Below, piece after piece: positions 35,213-43,405 of a stretch of DNA of 64,000 bases. Source of the DNA: JAVVHH01 sp965276815. Its GTDB lineage: Bacteria > Pseudomonadota > Alphaproteobacteria > Acetobacterales > Acetobacteraceae. A program made the translations under genes and the position numbers. Every line of letters begins with the position of its first letter. Position 1 is the first letter of the stretch. The notes below the pieces were generated by a model. The model searched no databases, had not been told where the DNA came from, and saw nothing but the letters and a program-made list of their open reading frames with translations. The stretch is taken from assembly GCA_965276815.1 (NCBI GenBank), contig CBDIBE010000006.1:1-64000 (forward strand), read 5' to 3'.

Positions 35213-36358
35213 TCACTGCACCCCGTTGACCGCCAGCACGCGGGACATGCGCCGGCAGGCGTCGTCCGGGTCGCGGAGCAGGCCGGCCTGGTCGGCGAGG
35301 CGGAACAGCTCGGCCAAATGCGGCAGCGACCGGGCGGATTGCTGGCCGCCGACCATGGTGAAATGGTCCTGATGACCGTTCAGATAGGCCATAAACACCA
35401 CCCCCGTCTTATAAAAGCGCGTCGGCGCCTGGAAGATGTGCCGCGACAGCGGGACCGTCGGCGCCAAGATCTCGTGAAAGGTGCCAAGGTCATTGCGGTG
35501 CAGGCTGCCTAGAGCCGCCGCAGCCGCCGGCGCAATGCTGTCGAAGATGCCGAGCAGCGCGTGCGAATACCCCTCATCGTCACCGGCAATCAGCTCGGCG
35601 TAATTGAAATCGTCGCCGGTGTACATGCGCACGCCGCGCGGCAGCCGGCGGCGCATCTCGATCTCGCGATCCTTGTCGAGCAGGCTGATCTTGATCCCGT
35701 CTACCTTGGACGCGTTCTCGGTGATCACCTCAAGGCAGGTAAGCATCGCCCGGTCGAGCTCGGCATGGCCCCAATAGCCGGCGAGCGCCGGGTCGAACAT
35801 GTCGCCCAGCCAATGCAGGATGACTGGGTTGGCGGCCTGGCGCAGGATGCGGCTGTAGACGCGCTTGTAATCGTCCGGGCTCCGCGCGCAGGCGGCCAGC
35901 GCCCGGGAGGCCATCAGGATGATGTTGCCGCCGAGCTTCTCGATCGCCGCGCACTGCATTTCGTAGCCAGCGATCACCTCGTCGAGCGTGGCGCCGGGTT
36001 CCAGATGATCGGTGCCAGCCCCACAGGCGATGATCGCGCCCGGCGGCGCCGCGGCGAGGCTGCGGCGGATCAGCTCCAGGCTGGTCGGCCAGTCCATCCC
36101 CATGCCGCGCTGCGCCGTGTCCATGCTCTCGGCCACGCCCAGGCCAAGCGACCAGAGATAGGTTCGGTAATCGATCGTCCGGTCCCAATCGATCGCGGCG
36201 CAGAGCCAGGGGTCACCATCGGCGAGCGGGTCAGAGACGACGTGCGCGGCGGCCAGCGCCACCCGGTTGAACGGCGGCCTGGCGGCGGGGAAGGCGTGCG
36301 GCGGCCGGGTCGTGTAGCGCTCGAGCTTGCGGCCGGCGGGCAGGGTGATCGTGGGCAT
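35213..36358 (-). CDS. DUF993 family protein (dihydrodipicolinate-synthase-like TIM barrel)
   Basis: Protein of 381 residues typical of DUF993, a family distantly related to DapA-type aldolases. Segments include ARPPFNRVALAAAHVVSDPL, AAIDWDRTIDYRTYLWSLGL, GAIIACGAGTDHL, GIKISLLDKDREIEMRRRL and RMYTGDDFNYAELIAGDDEG; the Lys in GIKISLLD is a candidate Schiff-base residue. It is the last gene after an NMT1-type ABC importer (2 bp after the ATPase gene), so it probably acts on the imported compound. Confidence 0.82.
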   Translation of the reverse strand: MPTITLPAGRKLERYTTRPPHAFPAARPPFNRVALAAAHVVSDPLADGDPWLCAAIDWDRTIDYRTYLWSLGLGVAESMDTAQRGMGMDWPTSLELIRRSLAAAPPGAIIACGAGTDHLEPGATLDEVIAGYEMQCAAIEKLGGNIILMASRALAACARSPDDYKRVYSRILRQAANPVILHWLGDMFDPALAGYWGHAELDRAMLTCLEVITENASKVDGIKISLLDKDREIEMRRRLPRGVRMYTGDDFNYAELIAGDDEGYSHALLGIFDSIAPAAAAALGSLHRNDLGTFHEILAPTVPLSRHIFQAPTRFYKTGVVFMAYLNGHQDHFTMVGGQQSARSLPHLAELFRLADQAGLLRDPDDACRRMSRVLAVNGVQ

Positions 36359-36360
36359 GG

Positions 36361-37173
36361 CTAATCCATCTGTCCGGTTGCGTGGAAGTGGCGGCGGATG
36401 GCGCGGGTCAGCTCGCCAAACTCAGGGTCGCCCATCACTTCGAGGCGGCGCGGGCGGGCGAGCGACACCTCGTAGATTGCCGCGACCGCGCCGGGCCGCT
36501 TGGTCATCACAACCACACGGTCGGCGAGGAACACCGCCTCGGTGATCGAGTGGGTGATCAGCAGCACGGTCTTGCCGGTCTCCATCTGGATGCGCTGCAG
36601 CTCGAGGTTCATCGTCTCCCGGGTCAGCGCGTCGAGCGCGCCGAACGGCTCGTCCATCAGCAGGATATCGGGGTCGTGCACCAGGGCGCGGCAGATGGCG
36701 GCCCGCTGCTGCATGCCGCCGCTGAGCTGCCAGGGATATTTGCTCGCGAAGGCATCGAGCCCGGTCATCCGCAGCAGGGCGCGGGCGCGCTCGGTATAGG
36801 GAACCCGGTCCAACCGCTTGACCTCGACCGGCAGCATCACGTTCCGCAGCACGCTGCGCCACGGCAGCAGCAGCGGGCTCTGGAAGACGATGCCGACATT
36901 GCGATGCGGCTTGGTCACCTTGCGCCCGGAGACCTGGATCTCGCCGGCGCTCGGCGGCAGCAACCCGGCCACCATCTTCAACAACGTACTCTTGCCGCAG
37001 CCGGAGGGGCCGACCACAGCGACCGTCTCCCCGCTCGCGATCTTCAGATCGACCGGGCGCAGCGAGGGGACGTCGCCGTCCCGCGTCCGATAGATCTTGC
37101 TGACCCCGTCGAGCACGATCGCCGCGATCGGCGAGAGCTTAACGTCGCACGCGTCGAGCGCGTGGGGCAGCAT
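36361..37173 (-). CDS. ABC transporter ATP-binding protein (nitrate/sulfonate/taurine type)
   Basis: ATPase of 270 residues: Walker A GPSGCGKSTLLKM (residues 55-67), signature LSGGMQQRAAI, Walker B ILLMDEPFGALD, H-loop LLITHSITEAVFLAD. It belongs with the SsuB/TauB group. The ATG overlaps the stop of the binding-protein gene (TGATG), so the import genes are one operon. The substrate cannot be named from the ATPase. Confidence 0.93.
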   Translation of the reverse strand: MLPHALDACDVKLSPIAAIVLDGVSKIYRTRDGDVPSLRPVDLKIASGETVAVVGPSGCGKSTLLKMVAGLLPPSAGEIQVSGRKVTKPHRNVGIVFQSPLLLPWRSVLRNVMLPVEVKRLDRVPYTERARALLRMTGLDAFASKYPWQLSGGMQQRAAICRALVHDPDILLMDEPFGALDALTRETMNLELQRIQMETGKTVLLITHSITEAVFLADRVVVMTKRPGAVAAIYEVSLARPRRLEVMGDPEFGELTRAIRRHFHATGQMD

Positions 37174-38141
37174 CAGGGCAGGAAGGCGTTGGTGTAGAAG
37201 CTGTGCACCTTGTCCTTGGCCGCCGGGTCGAGTCCGCCATATTCGATCATGAGATCAACGCTCTCCTGCATCAGCTTGTCACTGACTTTGAACGGCTCAT
37301 TGTTGGCGCCGGGCAGGCGATAGAGCGGGATCGTCAGCTCGAACCCCTGCTGCATCGTCGGCAGCTTGCCCCCCTTCGGGACCGCGGTCAGCACGGCCTG
37401 CGCCGCCGCTTGCGGGTCCTTCTCCGCCGCCTCGACCGATTTCACGCTGGCGCGCATGAAGCGGCGCACCAGCTCGGGGTTCTCGGTCAGCAGCGCGGTG
37501 CGGCAGACGATGCCGGAGCTGACCAGGTTGATGCCGTAATCGGCGAACTTGATCGGGTAGACATCCTTGCCGGTCGCGTCCTTGATCCGCATGCTCTGGT
37601 CCATGACGTAGCCCAGCAGCAGGTCGGCGCGGCCGTTGATCACCGCGTTGAGCTTGGTCGTAGCATCCCCGGAGACGGTGTTGAAATCGCTCTCCTTCAG
37701 CCCGGCCTTCTTCAGAAACAATGGCCAGATCTGCGACAAGCTGTCCCCGGGGGTCACGGCGACGGTCTTGCCCTTGATGTCCTCGGGCTTCCTGATGTTC
37801 TTGTCGACGAACCCCATGACCGACATCGGGTTAACCTGGATCAGCACGCCGGCGGCGGTGAGCGGCGCGCCCTTCATCGCCGCGCGCATCATCGTGGGCA
37901 CGTCGATATAGCCGAAATCGGCCGACCCGGCCGCCACCGCCTGCGCCGTAATCGCGCTGCCGCGGCCCTCCTGGATGTCGAGATCGATCCCCTCGGCGGC
38001 ATAAAGCCCGAGCTGTTTGCCATAATAGAACGGCGCGTGCTCGCCATAGACATACCAATTGAGCATCAGCGTCACCTTGTCGGCGGCGCGGGCGGGGCCG
38101 GCCAGGAGCAAGGCGGCGAGCAGCAAGATCAGGCGGCGCAT
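37173..38141 (-). CDS. ABC transporter substrate-binding protein (NMT1/THI5-like)
   Basis: Periplasmic binding protein of 322 residues with a signal peptide (1-19, ending GPARA). The fold text VTLMLNWYVYGEHAPFYYGK, QLGLYAAEGIDLDIQEGRGS and GKTVAVTPGDSLSQIWPLFL is typical of NMT1/THI5-like proteins that bind pyrimidines, riboflavin precursors or sulfonates. The genomic partner DUF993 does not fix the ligand. Confidence 0.9.
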   Translation of the reverse strand: MRRLILLLAALLLAGPARAADKVTLMLNWYVYGEHAPFYYGKQLGLYAAEGIDLDIQEGRGSAITAQAVAAGSADFGYIDVPTMMRAAMKGAPLTAAGVLIQVNPMSVMGFVDKNIRKPEDIKGKTVAVTPGDSLSQIWPLFLKKAGLKESDFNTVSGDATTKLNAVINGRADLLLGYVMDQSMRIKDATGKDVYPIKFADYGINLVSSGIVCRTALLTENPELVRRFMRASVKSVEAAEKDPQAAAQAVLTAVPKGGKLPTMQQGFELTIPLYRLPGANNEPFKVSDKLMQESVDLMIEYGGLDPAAKDKVHSFYTNAFLP

Positions 38142-38159
38142 GGCGTTTCCTTTATGGGT

Positions 38160-38939
38160 TCAGGCGGTCGCCAGGATTGCACCGCGCTGGCTCGCGTGCC
38201 AGGGGACCATCAGCCGCTCGGCGAGCTCCACCAGCGCGAACAGGATCATGCCGATCGCCGCCAGCACGACGAGGGCGGCGAACATGGTCGGCAGCTCGAA
38301 ATTGCCGATCGAGCGCTGCAGCACGAAACCGAGGCCGGAATTGGAGCCGACGAACTCGCCCACCACGGCGCCGACCACGGTGAGCGTGATCGCCACTTTC
38401 AGCCCGGCGAAGATCGCCGGCAGCGCGTGCGGCAGGCTGATCATGCGGAAGGTCTGCAGCTTGTCGGCCTCCATGCTGCGGACGAGGTCGATCATGTCCG
38501 GCTCGACCGATTTGAACCCCTGCACGGCGGAGACCACCACGGGAAAGAAGCCGAGCAGGAAGGCGGAGATGATCTTCGGCACCATGCCGAAGCCGAACCA
38601 CACGACGAAGAGCGGCGCGATGGCGACCTTCGGGATGGACTGCGAGAACACGAGCAGTGGGTAGACATAGCTCTCGACGGTCCGGTTGCTGGCGATCAGC
38701 ATGGCCGCCGTGATGCCGAACACGGTGGAGAGCGCGAATCCCGCCAGCGTCGCCTCGGTGGTTGGGACGGCTTGGCCGAGCAACTCGGGCCAATCGGTCC
38801 AGAGGGTGCGGACGACGTCGAACGGAGTGGGGACTTGATACGGCGGGATGTGCAGCACGCGGATGGCGAGGTCCCAGAGCACAATCAGGACGATCACCAA
38901 GACAACCGGCCTAAGCCCGGCGGCAAGCTTGCTGCGCAT
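38160..38939 (-). CDS. ABC transporter permease (nitrate/sulfonate/taurine type)
   Basis: Inner-membrane permease of 259 residues with about six hydrophobic segments. The coupling (EAA) loop ALPAIFAGLKVAITLTVVGA is followed by VVGEFVGSNSGLGFVLQRS, typical of SsuC/TauC-like proteins. It is the first gene of the operon permease / binding protein / ATPase / DUF993. Confidence 0.92.
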   Translation of the reverse strand: MRSKLAAGLRPVVLVIVLIVLWDLAIRVLHIPPYQVPTPFDVVRTLWTDWPELLGQAVPTTEATLAGFALSTVFGITAAMLIASNRTVESYVYPLLVFSQSIPKVAIAPLFVVWFGFGMVPKIISAFLLGFFPVVVSAVQGFKSVEPDMIDLVRSMEADKLQTFRMISLPHALPAIFAGLKVAITLTVVGAVVGEFVGSNSGLGFVLQRSIGNFELPTMFAALVVLAAIGMILFALVELAERLMVPWHASQRGAILATA

Positions 38940-39007
38940 GAATTCTCCAGAGTGTCACTCGACGCTTAGAAGTTTGTTCCCCCGTCGGTCAATCCGTCCG
39001 CACCCCA

Positions 39008-39134
39008 AAAAGCCCTCTCGCTCCGGGCTCCCCTCCGGGAGAGGGTTGGGGTGAGGGCGCTTGGGCCCGGTTGGCCTCTCTTCGTGGCTGTTGCAACACA
39101 CTCACCCAACTCTATCCCCGAGGGAGAGGGCTTT
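39008..39134. repeat. Nested inverted repeat of GGGAGAGGG-type elements
   Basis: Two palindromes face each other. AAAAGCCCTCTC at the left end pairs with GAGAGGGCTTTT at the right end, and AGGGTTGGGGTGAG (39042-39055) is roughly matched by CTCACCCAACTCT. The pair could fold into a branched hairpin between the divergent importer operon and parA. It is the largest copy of the dispersed backbone repeat in this window. Confidence 0.75.
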
Positions 39135-39219
39135 TGCGAGCAGATGGCGGCGGCTGGCGCTGGTTGCACGGATCGGCTTATTGATGACAATCCGTGACTT
39201 GGGGAGGAGTCGGACCTCC

Positions 39220-40083
39220 ATGGCTTGCGTCATCTCGATCATCAACCTGAAGGGCGGCGTCGCCAAGACGACGACCACGGTCGCGCTCGCCGAGACGCTG
39301 GCCGCGCGGCACGGCAAGCGGGTTCTGGTGATCGATTTGGACCCGCAGACCAACGCGACCGTCATGCTGATCGGCGAAGAACGCTGGAACGAGCTGAACC
39401 AGAGCGGGCGCACGCTGGCCACGCTGTTCGAGGACGCGCTCAATCCCAACCGACGCAAGTTCGACGTGGAGCGAACGCTGCAGCGGAGCGTGTCCGACGT
39501 ACAAGGCGCCGAGGGCTTGGATCTGCTGCCCTCGAGCCTTGATCTGATCGACGTGCAGGATTGGCTGGCGAGCACGCCGCGCGGGGCGTTTGACGCCGTC
39601 CCGCCCACCGACATCCTGCGCGCTGCCACCCAGCCGTTGCTTGCGGAATACGACATCGTGCTGATCGATTGCCCGCCGAATATGGGGCTGATTACGCTGA
39701 ACGGGCTGCGGCTGTCGGACGGCTACATCATCCCCACCGTACCGGACATCCTTTCAACGTACGGCATTCCGCAGATCGTGCAGCGCGTGGAGAAATTCTC
39801 GATGCAGATGGACCAGTTGATCCGGCCGATCGGTGTGGTGGTGACCAAGTATCAGCAGAACCTGCCGATCCACGTGATGGTCACCGAAGGGCTCAAGCGC
39901 GACGATCGGCTGCCGATCGTGTTCCAGACCAAGATCCGGCAGGCCAATCAAATGGCGGCGGCGGCCGAGTTCCTGCCCGGGCGGCGCCGGACGCTGAAGC
40001 AGAAATACGGTTATGACGGCATGGCCGAGCGCTACGACGAGCTGGCGCAGGAATTGCTGAGCGAGCTGGAGGCCGTCGTATGA
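39220..40083 (+). CDS. ParA/MinD-family ATPase
   Basis: Protein of 287 residues. ATG 39220, preceded by GGAGGAG, starts the domain exactly at ACVISIINLKGGVAKTTTTV, a deviant Walker A (KGGVAKTTT) with the signature lysine at residue 11. Walker A' is VLVIDLDPQTNATVML and Walker B is DIVLIDCPPN. Typical ParA partners (parB, parS-like repeats) are not seen nearby; instead a 128-residue gene overlaps its stop by 4 bp. It might position some cell component or a protein cluster. The role is unknown. Confidence 0.9.
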   Translation: MACVISIINLKGGVAKTTTTVALAETLAARHGKRVLVIDLDPQTNATVMLIGEERWNELNQSGRTLATLFEDALNPNRRKFDVERTLQRSVSDVQGAEGLDLLPSSLDLIDVQDWLASTPRGAFDAVPPTDILRAATQPLLAEYDIVLIDCPPNMGLITLNGLRLSDGYIIPTVPDILSTYGIPQIVQRVEKFSMQMDQLIRPIGVVVTKYQQNLPIHVMVTEGLKRDDRLPIVFQTKIRQANQMAAAAEFLPGRRRTLKQKYGYDGMAERYDELAQELLSELEAVV

Positions 40084-40466
40084 CGGTGCGCGAGCGCTTG
40101 CTGGCGATCGCCGATCTGGTCGGCAAGGAAGCCGAGCGGAACCCGGCGTTCCGGCAAAGCCTGGAGGTGGCGCTGGGCTTGGGGCTGCAGGACGCAGCGA
40201 AACCACGGGTGGTCAGCAAGGCGCGGGCGGGCCGCCGGCAAGCAGCGGTCCTCGACCCGGTCGAGCTCGCGCGGCAGGACGAGGCCGCGCTGCGGCCGCG
40301 CTTGGAGGCGCTCGGCCTGGAACAGCTCCGCGACATCGTGGCGCAGCATGCGATGGACCCAGGCAAGCTCGTCATGCGCTGGAAAACCCCGGGCAAGGTG
40401 ACCGACCACATCGTCGAACTCGCCGTGGCCCGCGCCAGAAAGGGCGAGGCGTTCGGGGCGGATTGA
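40080..40466 (+). CDS. Small protein of unknown function, translationally coupled to ParA-like gene
   Basis: Protein of 128 residues beginning with an ATG that overlaps the ParA-like stop (ATGA). It is charged and mostly helical: LLAIADLVGKEAERNPAFRQ, then basic KARAGRRQA, then LEALGLEQLRDIVAQHAMDP and KVTDHIVELAVARARKGEAF. No known domain is recognised and there is no membrane segment. Coupling and lack of a ParB suggest it is the ParA partner or cargo adaptor. The basic middle could bind DNA. Confidence 0.75.
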   Translation: MTVRERLLAIADLVGKEAERNPAFRQSLEVALGLGLQDAAKPRVVSKARAGRRQAAVLDPVELARQDEAALRPRLEALGLEQLRDIVAQHAMDPGKLVMRWKTPGKVTDHIVELAVARARKGEAFGAD

Positions 40467-40500
40467 GCATCACGCGATCAGATACGATCGTAATAGGTTA

Positions 40501-41325
40501 CTAACGTAGCCCGAAACCGAGCCCGGCCAGGACTTCACGCATCCGGTCGCGCCCGCTGAGGCTCTTTGGCGTGCCGACCCGGCTCAGCACGCGGCCGATC
40601 CAACCGGTGCGGCCCATTCCGTTGACTTCCGAAAACTCCTCCAGAACTGCATCGTAGCTTTGGAAGTGGCCCGCCTCGCCTTCGGCACCGTACTGCTCGC
40701 GATGCAGCACCAGCGCCTGCGGCAGACGGGGCTTGACGGCGGTCGGGACGGCCGAGTCGGGATGGCCGATGGCGAGGCCGAAGGCGGCGAAGGCGTTGGC
40801 CGGCAAGCCGAGTTCGGCGGCGACCGCGTCGGGGTGGTTGCGCAGCGCGCCCACATAGACCGTGCCGAGACCGAGCGATTCCGCGGCGACGAGGGCGTTC
40901 TGCGCCGCAAGCGCGGCGTCGACCAGGGCGACCATGAACATTTCGAGGAATTCGAGGCCTTCGAGCTGCCGCCCGTGCACCTCACCGAGCCGCCCGATCC
41001 GCGACAAATCGGCGACCCAGGCCAAGAACAGCGGGGCCTGGCGGATGAAGCCCTGGTTGGAGGCGAGTTGCGAGAGACGCTCGCGCCTCGCCGGGTCCTC
41101 GGCGGCGACGACCGACCAGGTTTGCAGATTGGAGGAGGTCGGCGCCGACTGCGCAGCCGCCACGAGGAGTTCGAGCGTGCCCGGCGCGATCGGCTCAGGG
41201 CTGAAGGCGCGGACCGAGCGGTGCTGCAGCATCGCCTCGATCACCGCATTGCCGGGCACCTCCGGCCAGGACGTTTGGCCGCCGTAGCGGGCCTGCAGCA
41301 GCGTGGCGTGCGGCGTGACCTCCAC
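40501..41325 (-). CDS. NADPH-dependent nitroreductase-family oxidoreductase (NfsA-like)
   Basis: FMN-binding reductase of 274 residues: HRSVRAFSPEPIAPGTLELL, AAQSAPTSSNLQTWSVVAAE, VDAALAAQNALVAAESLGLG, YVGALRNHPDAVAAELGLP and FGLAIGHPD are hallmarks of the NfsA/FRP branch. The C-terminal extension carries LSGRDRMREVLAGLGFGLR. It reduces nitro or quinone compounds in the family generally. It ends the pair with the amidotransferase-like hydrolase, 3 bp downstream of it. Confidence 0.9.
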   Translation of the reverse strand: MEVTPHATLLQARYGGQTSWPEVPGNAVIEAMLQHRSVRAFSPEPIAPGTLELLVAAAQSAPTSSNLQTWSVVAAEDPARRERLSQLASNQGFIRQAPLFLAWVADLSRIGRLGEVHGRQLEGLEFLEMFMVALVDAALAAQNALVAAESLGLGTVYVGALRNHPDAVAAELGLPANAFAAFGLAIGHPDSAVPTAVKPRLPQALVLHREQYGAEGEAGHFQSYDAVLEEFSEVNGMGRTGWIGRVLSRVGTPKSLSGRDRMREVLAGLGFGLR

Positions 41326-41328
41326 CGC

Positions 41329-42093
41329 CTAGGCCGCCTGCTTTTGTTCGAGCGTGCGGCCGTCCCTGGCGTCGCGGTAGGCCCGGCAGGCCTGGCCGAA
41401 GGCGGCGAAAATGGCCCGGCTGGCCGGGTCGGTCTCGAAATGCCACTCGGGGTGGAACTGCACGCCGAAGGCGAAGGACTTGGCATCGCGCACGCGCACG
41501 GCCTCGATCGTGCCATCCTCGGCGACCGCCTCGATCACCAGCCGGTCCGCCGGCCGGTCGATCGCCTGCTCGTGCAGCGAGTTGACCATCATCACCTCCC
41601 CGCCAACGATGCCTGCCAGATCGCCGCTCACCTGCACCGTGTGCTTCAACCGGAACTGATGGTCCAGTTCGCCGTCATCGGCGCGGTGATCGTGGCGCGC
41701 ATCGAGCGCGTGCACCTGCTGGTGCAGCGTGCCGCCCAGAGCCACGTTGAGTTCCTGGATGCCGCGGCAGATCGCGAGCAGCGGCATGCCGCGCCGCAGC
41801 GCCTCGCGCGCCAAGGGGAGCGTGGTGCCATCGCGGAGCCGGTCGTGCTGGTCCGGGGTCAGCGATTCCGTGACGCCGTAGAGATCCGGATGCACATTGC
41901 TGGGGCTGCCAGAGAGCAGGAGCCCGTCCACCCGGTCGAGCACCGCAAGCATCGCCTCGCCCACCGGCGGCAGCAACACCGGGACCGCCCTCGCCACCCC
42001 CATCAGCGCGCGGACGTAGCGCGCGGGGGTGGCATATTGCGGTTCGTCGTTGACTTGCTTGGAACAGGCGGGAATGCCGACGATCAGGCTCAC
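41329..42093 (-). CDS. Gamma-glutamyl-gamma-aminobutyrate hydrolase family protein (peptidase C26)
   Basis: Class-I glutamine-amidotransferase-like hydrolase of 254 residues. Nucleophile Cys109 lies in LLAICRGIQELNVALGG; His and Glu lie in GVQFHPEWHFETD. The start SLIVGIPACSKQVNDEPQYA and GLLLSGSPSNVHPDLYG match PuuD-type enzymes that cleave gamma-glutamyl amides in polyamine breakdown. No other puu gene is near, so the substrate is uncertain. It is probably co-transcribed with the nitroreductase-like gene. Confidence 0.9.
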   Translation of the reverse strand: MSLIVGIPACSKQVNDEPQYATPARYVRALMGVARAVPVLLPPVGEAMLAVLDRVDGLLLSGSPSNVHPDLYGVTESLTPDQHDRLRDGTTLPLAREALRRGMPLLAICRGIQELNVALGGTLHQQVHALDARHDHRADDGELDHQFRLKHTVQVSGDLAGIVGGEVMMVNSLHEQAIDRPADRLVIEAVAEDGTIEAVRVRDAKSFAFGVQFHPEWHFETDPASRAIFAAFGQACRAYRDARDGRTLEQKQAA

Positions 42094-42191
42094 GGACGGG
42101 ACTCCATTCGATCGTCATGGATATATCACGCCGACCCGCGCGCCGAGTATGGCGCCCTCGGCGGTGTTGGGGTGCAGGGGGCGCACGGCCT

Positions 42192-43277
42192 TCAGGCCGA
42201 GTTGGCGAAATTGAGGTAAGAAGCGCCGTTCTGGGTTCCTGTGGTCAACACGAGCTTGGCCTTGTCAGACCAGGTCATGCCGGCGAAGGTGATGGACGCG
42301 CTGATGCCGGCTGCGCCGATATCCGTGTGCAAGGTCACGCCCGTGTAGCCCGGCGCGCCGTCGCTGGCCGTCCAGATCATGGTCGAGCTCGAAGGATCGA
42401 AGCCCCATAGGGTCAGCGTGTCGCCGGTATGGAAATTGACGAGCGTGTCCCAGGTGGGGCTGGCGCCGCGGCCGTCGACATAGAAGGTGTCGGTGCCGGT
42501 CCCGCCGACGAGGAAGTTGCTGCCCAGCGAGCCGTCGATGACGTTCGACCCGGAGCTGACGGCGATCGCGTCGCTACCGGTGCCGCCCTGGATGAACACG
42601 TTGGGGGTGGAAGCGGAGATCGCGGCGGCGTCGGCGCCGGAGTAGATGAGCTGCTGCTGCACGCCGCTGGTCGCGCCGGTGTAGGCGGCGCCCTCGGGAT
42701 GGCTCGAGGCGCCGGTGACCGTGTCGGTCATCGAAAAGTTCGACGTGCCATACAGCGCGTGCACGCCGTCGGCGTCGGATTGATCCAGGTCGCGGTTGGA
42801 TGAGCCGAGATATTCGTATTCGACCGCATCCGGGTCCGTCGCCTCGCCGAGCCCCAGCGCATGGCCGACCTCATGCAAGACGGTCTGGTAAAGCGTCGTG
42901 TCGGTTCCCTGGTAGGTGGCGGTGAGCGAGGCGGCGACCGGCGTTTGCAGCGGATCCTCCAGGCCGATCTGCACGCCGGGCAGGAAGCTCTCCGTGGCGC
43001 CGGTCGTGTAGCTGTAATCCGTCACGCCGACCTGGCCGGAGGCGCCAAAATCCGTCCAGCCGAACCTGATGTCCACGTTGGGCGTGTTGTCCGGGACCTC
43101 GGTGAAGGTCAGACCGGAGACGCTTTGCCACTCTGCGATGGCGGCGGTGATGACTATTTGGTAATTGCCGCCGATCGCGTCCGAGAACAGGCTGCTATTC
43201 GGGTCGAAGAGGTCGGCAAAGCTCCACGTGACGGTCGTGGAGGACCATGTTGGCCCCTCGATCACATAACCCGACAC
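42192..43277 (-). CDS. Variant metzincin (matrixin-like) protein with RTX-like C-terminal domain
   Basis: Protein of 361 residues without a Sec signal. The N-terminal metalloprotease fold runs to about residue 172 and has HEVGHALGLGE at 135-145. The third zinc-ligand position (normally His or Asp) is Glu145, and the Met-turn position, normally VMYP-like, reads AVEYEYL with Glu153 in place of Met. The C-terminal half has Gly/Asp repeats (GGTGSDAIAVSSGSNVIDGS, FLVGGTGTDTFYVDG) like serralysin calcium-binding domains, suggesting type I secretion. No transporter gene is nearby. Activity is uncertain. Confidence 0.8.
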   Translation of the reverse strand: MSGYVIEGPTWSSTTVTWSFADLFDPNSSLFSDAIGGNYQIVITAAIAEWQSVSGLTFTEVPDNTPNVDIRFGWTDFGASGQVGVTDYSYTTGATESFLPGVQIGLEDPLQTPVAASLTATYQGTDTTLYQTVLHEVGHALGLGEATDPDAVEYEYLGSSNRDLDQSDADGVHALYGTSNFSMTDTVTGASSHPEGAAYTGATSGVQQQLIYSGADAAAISASTPNVFIQGGTGSDAIAVSSGSNVIDGSLGSNFLVGGTGTDTFYVDGRGASPTWDTLVNFHTGDTLTLWGFDPSSSTMIWTASDGAPGYTGVTLHTDIGAAGISASITFAGMTWSDKAKLVLTTGTQNGASYLNFANSA

Positions 43278-43405
43278 GGCGGGGCTAGGCTATTGCCGCG
43301 CTGCGGGCCGCGACCGTGCCAACAAAACGATTAATTAGAGACGAATGATGGTAAATCACGTAGGTGTCCCCGGAACTGATCCAGGGGCATTCTTAGTCTA
43401 ATATT

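Noticed and set aside
37203..38969. 588-codon plus-strand ORF across the ABC importer
   Set aside because: Antisense to three well-supported genes; no domain recognised.
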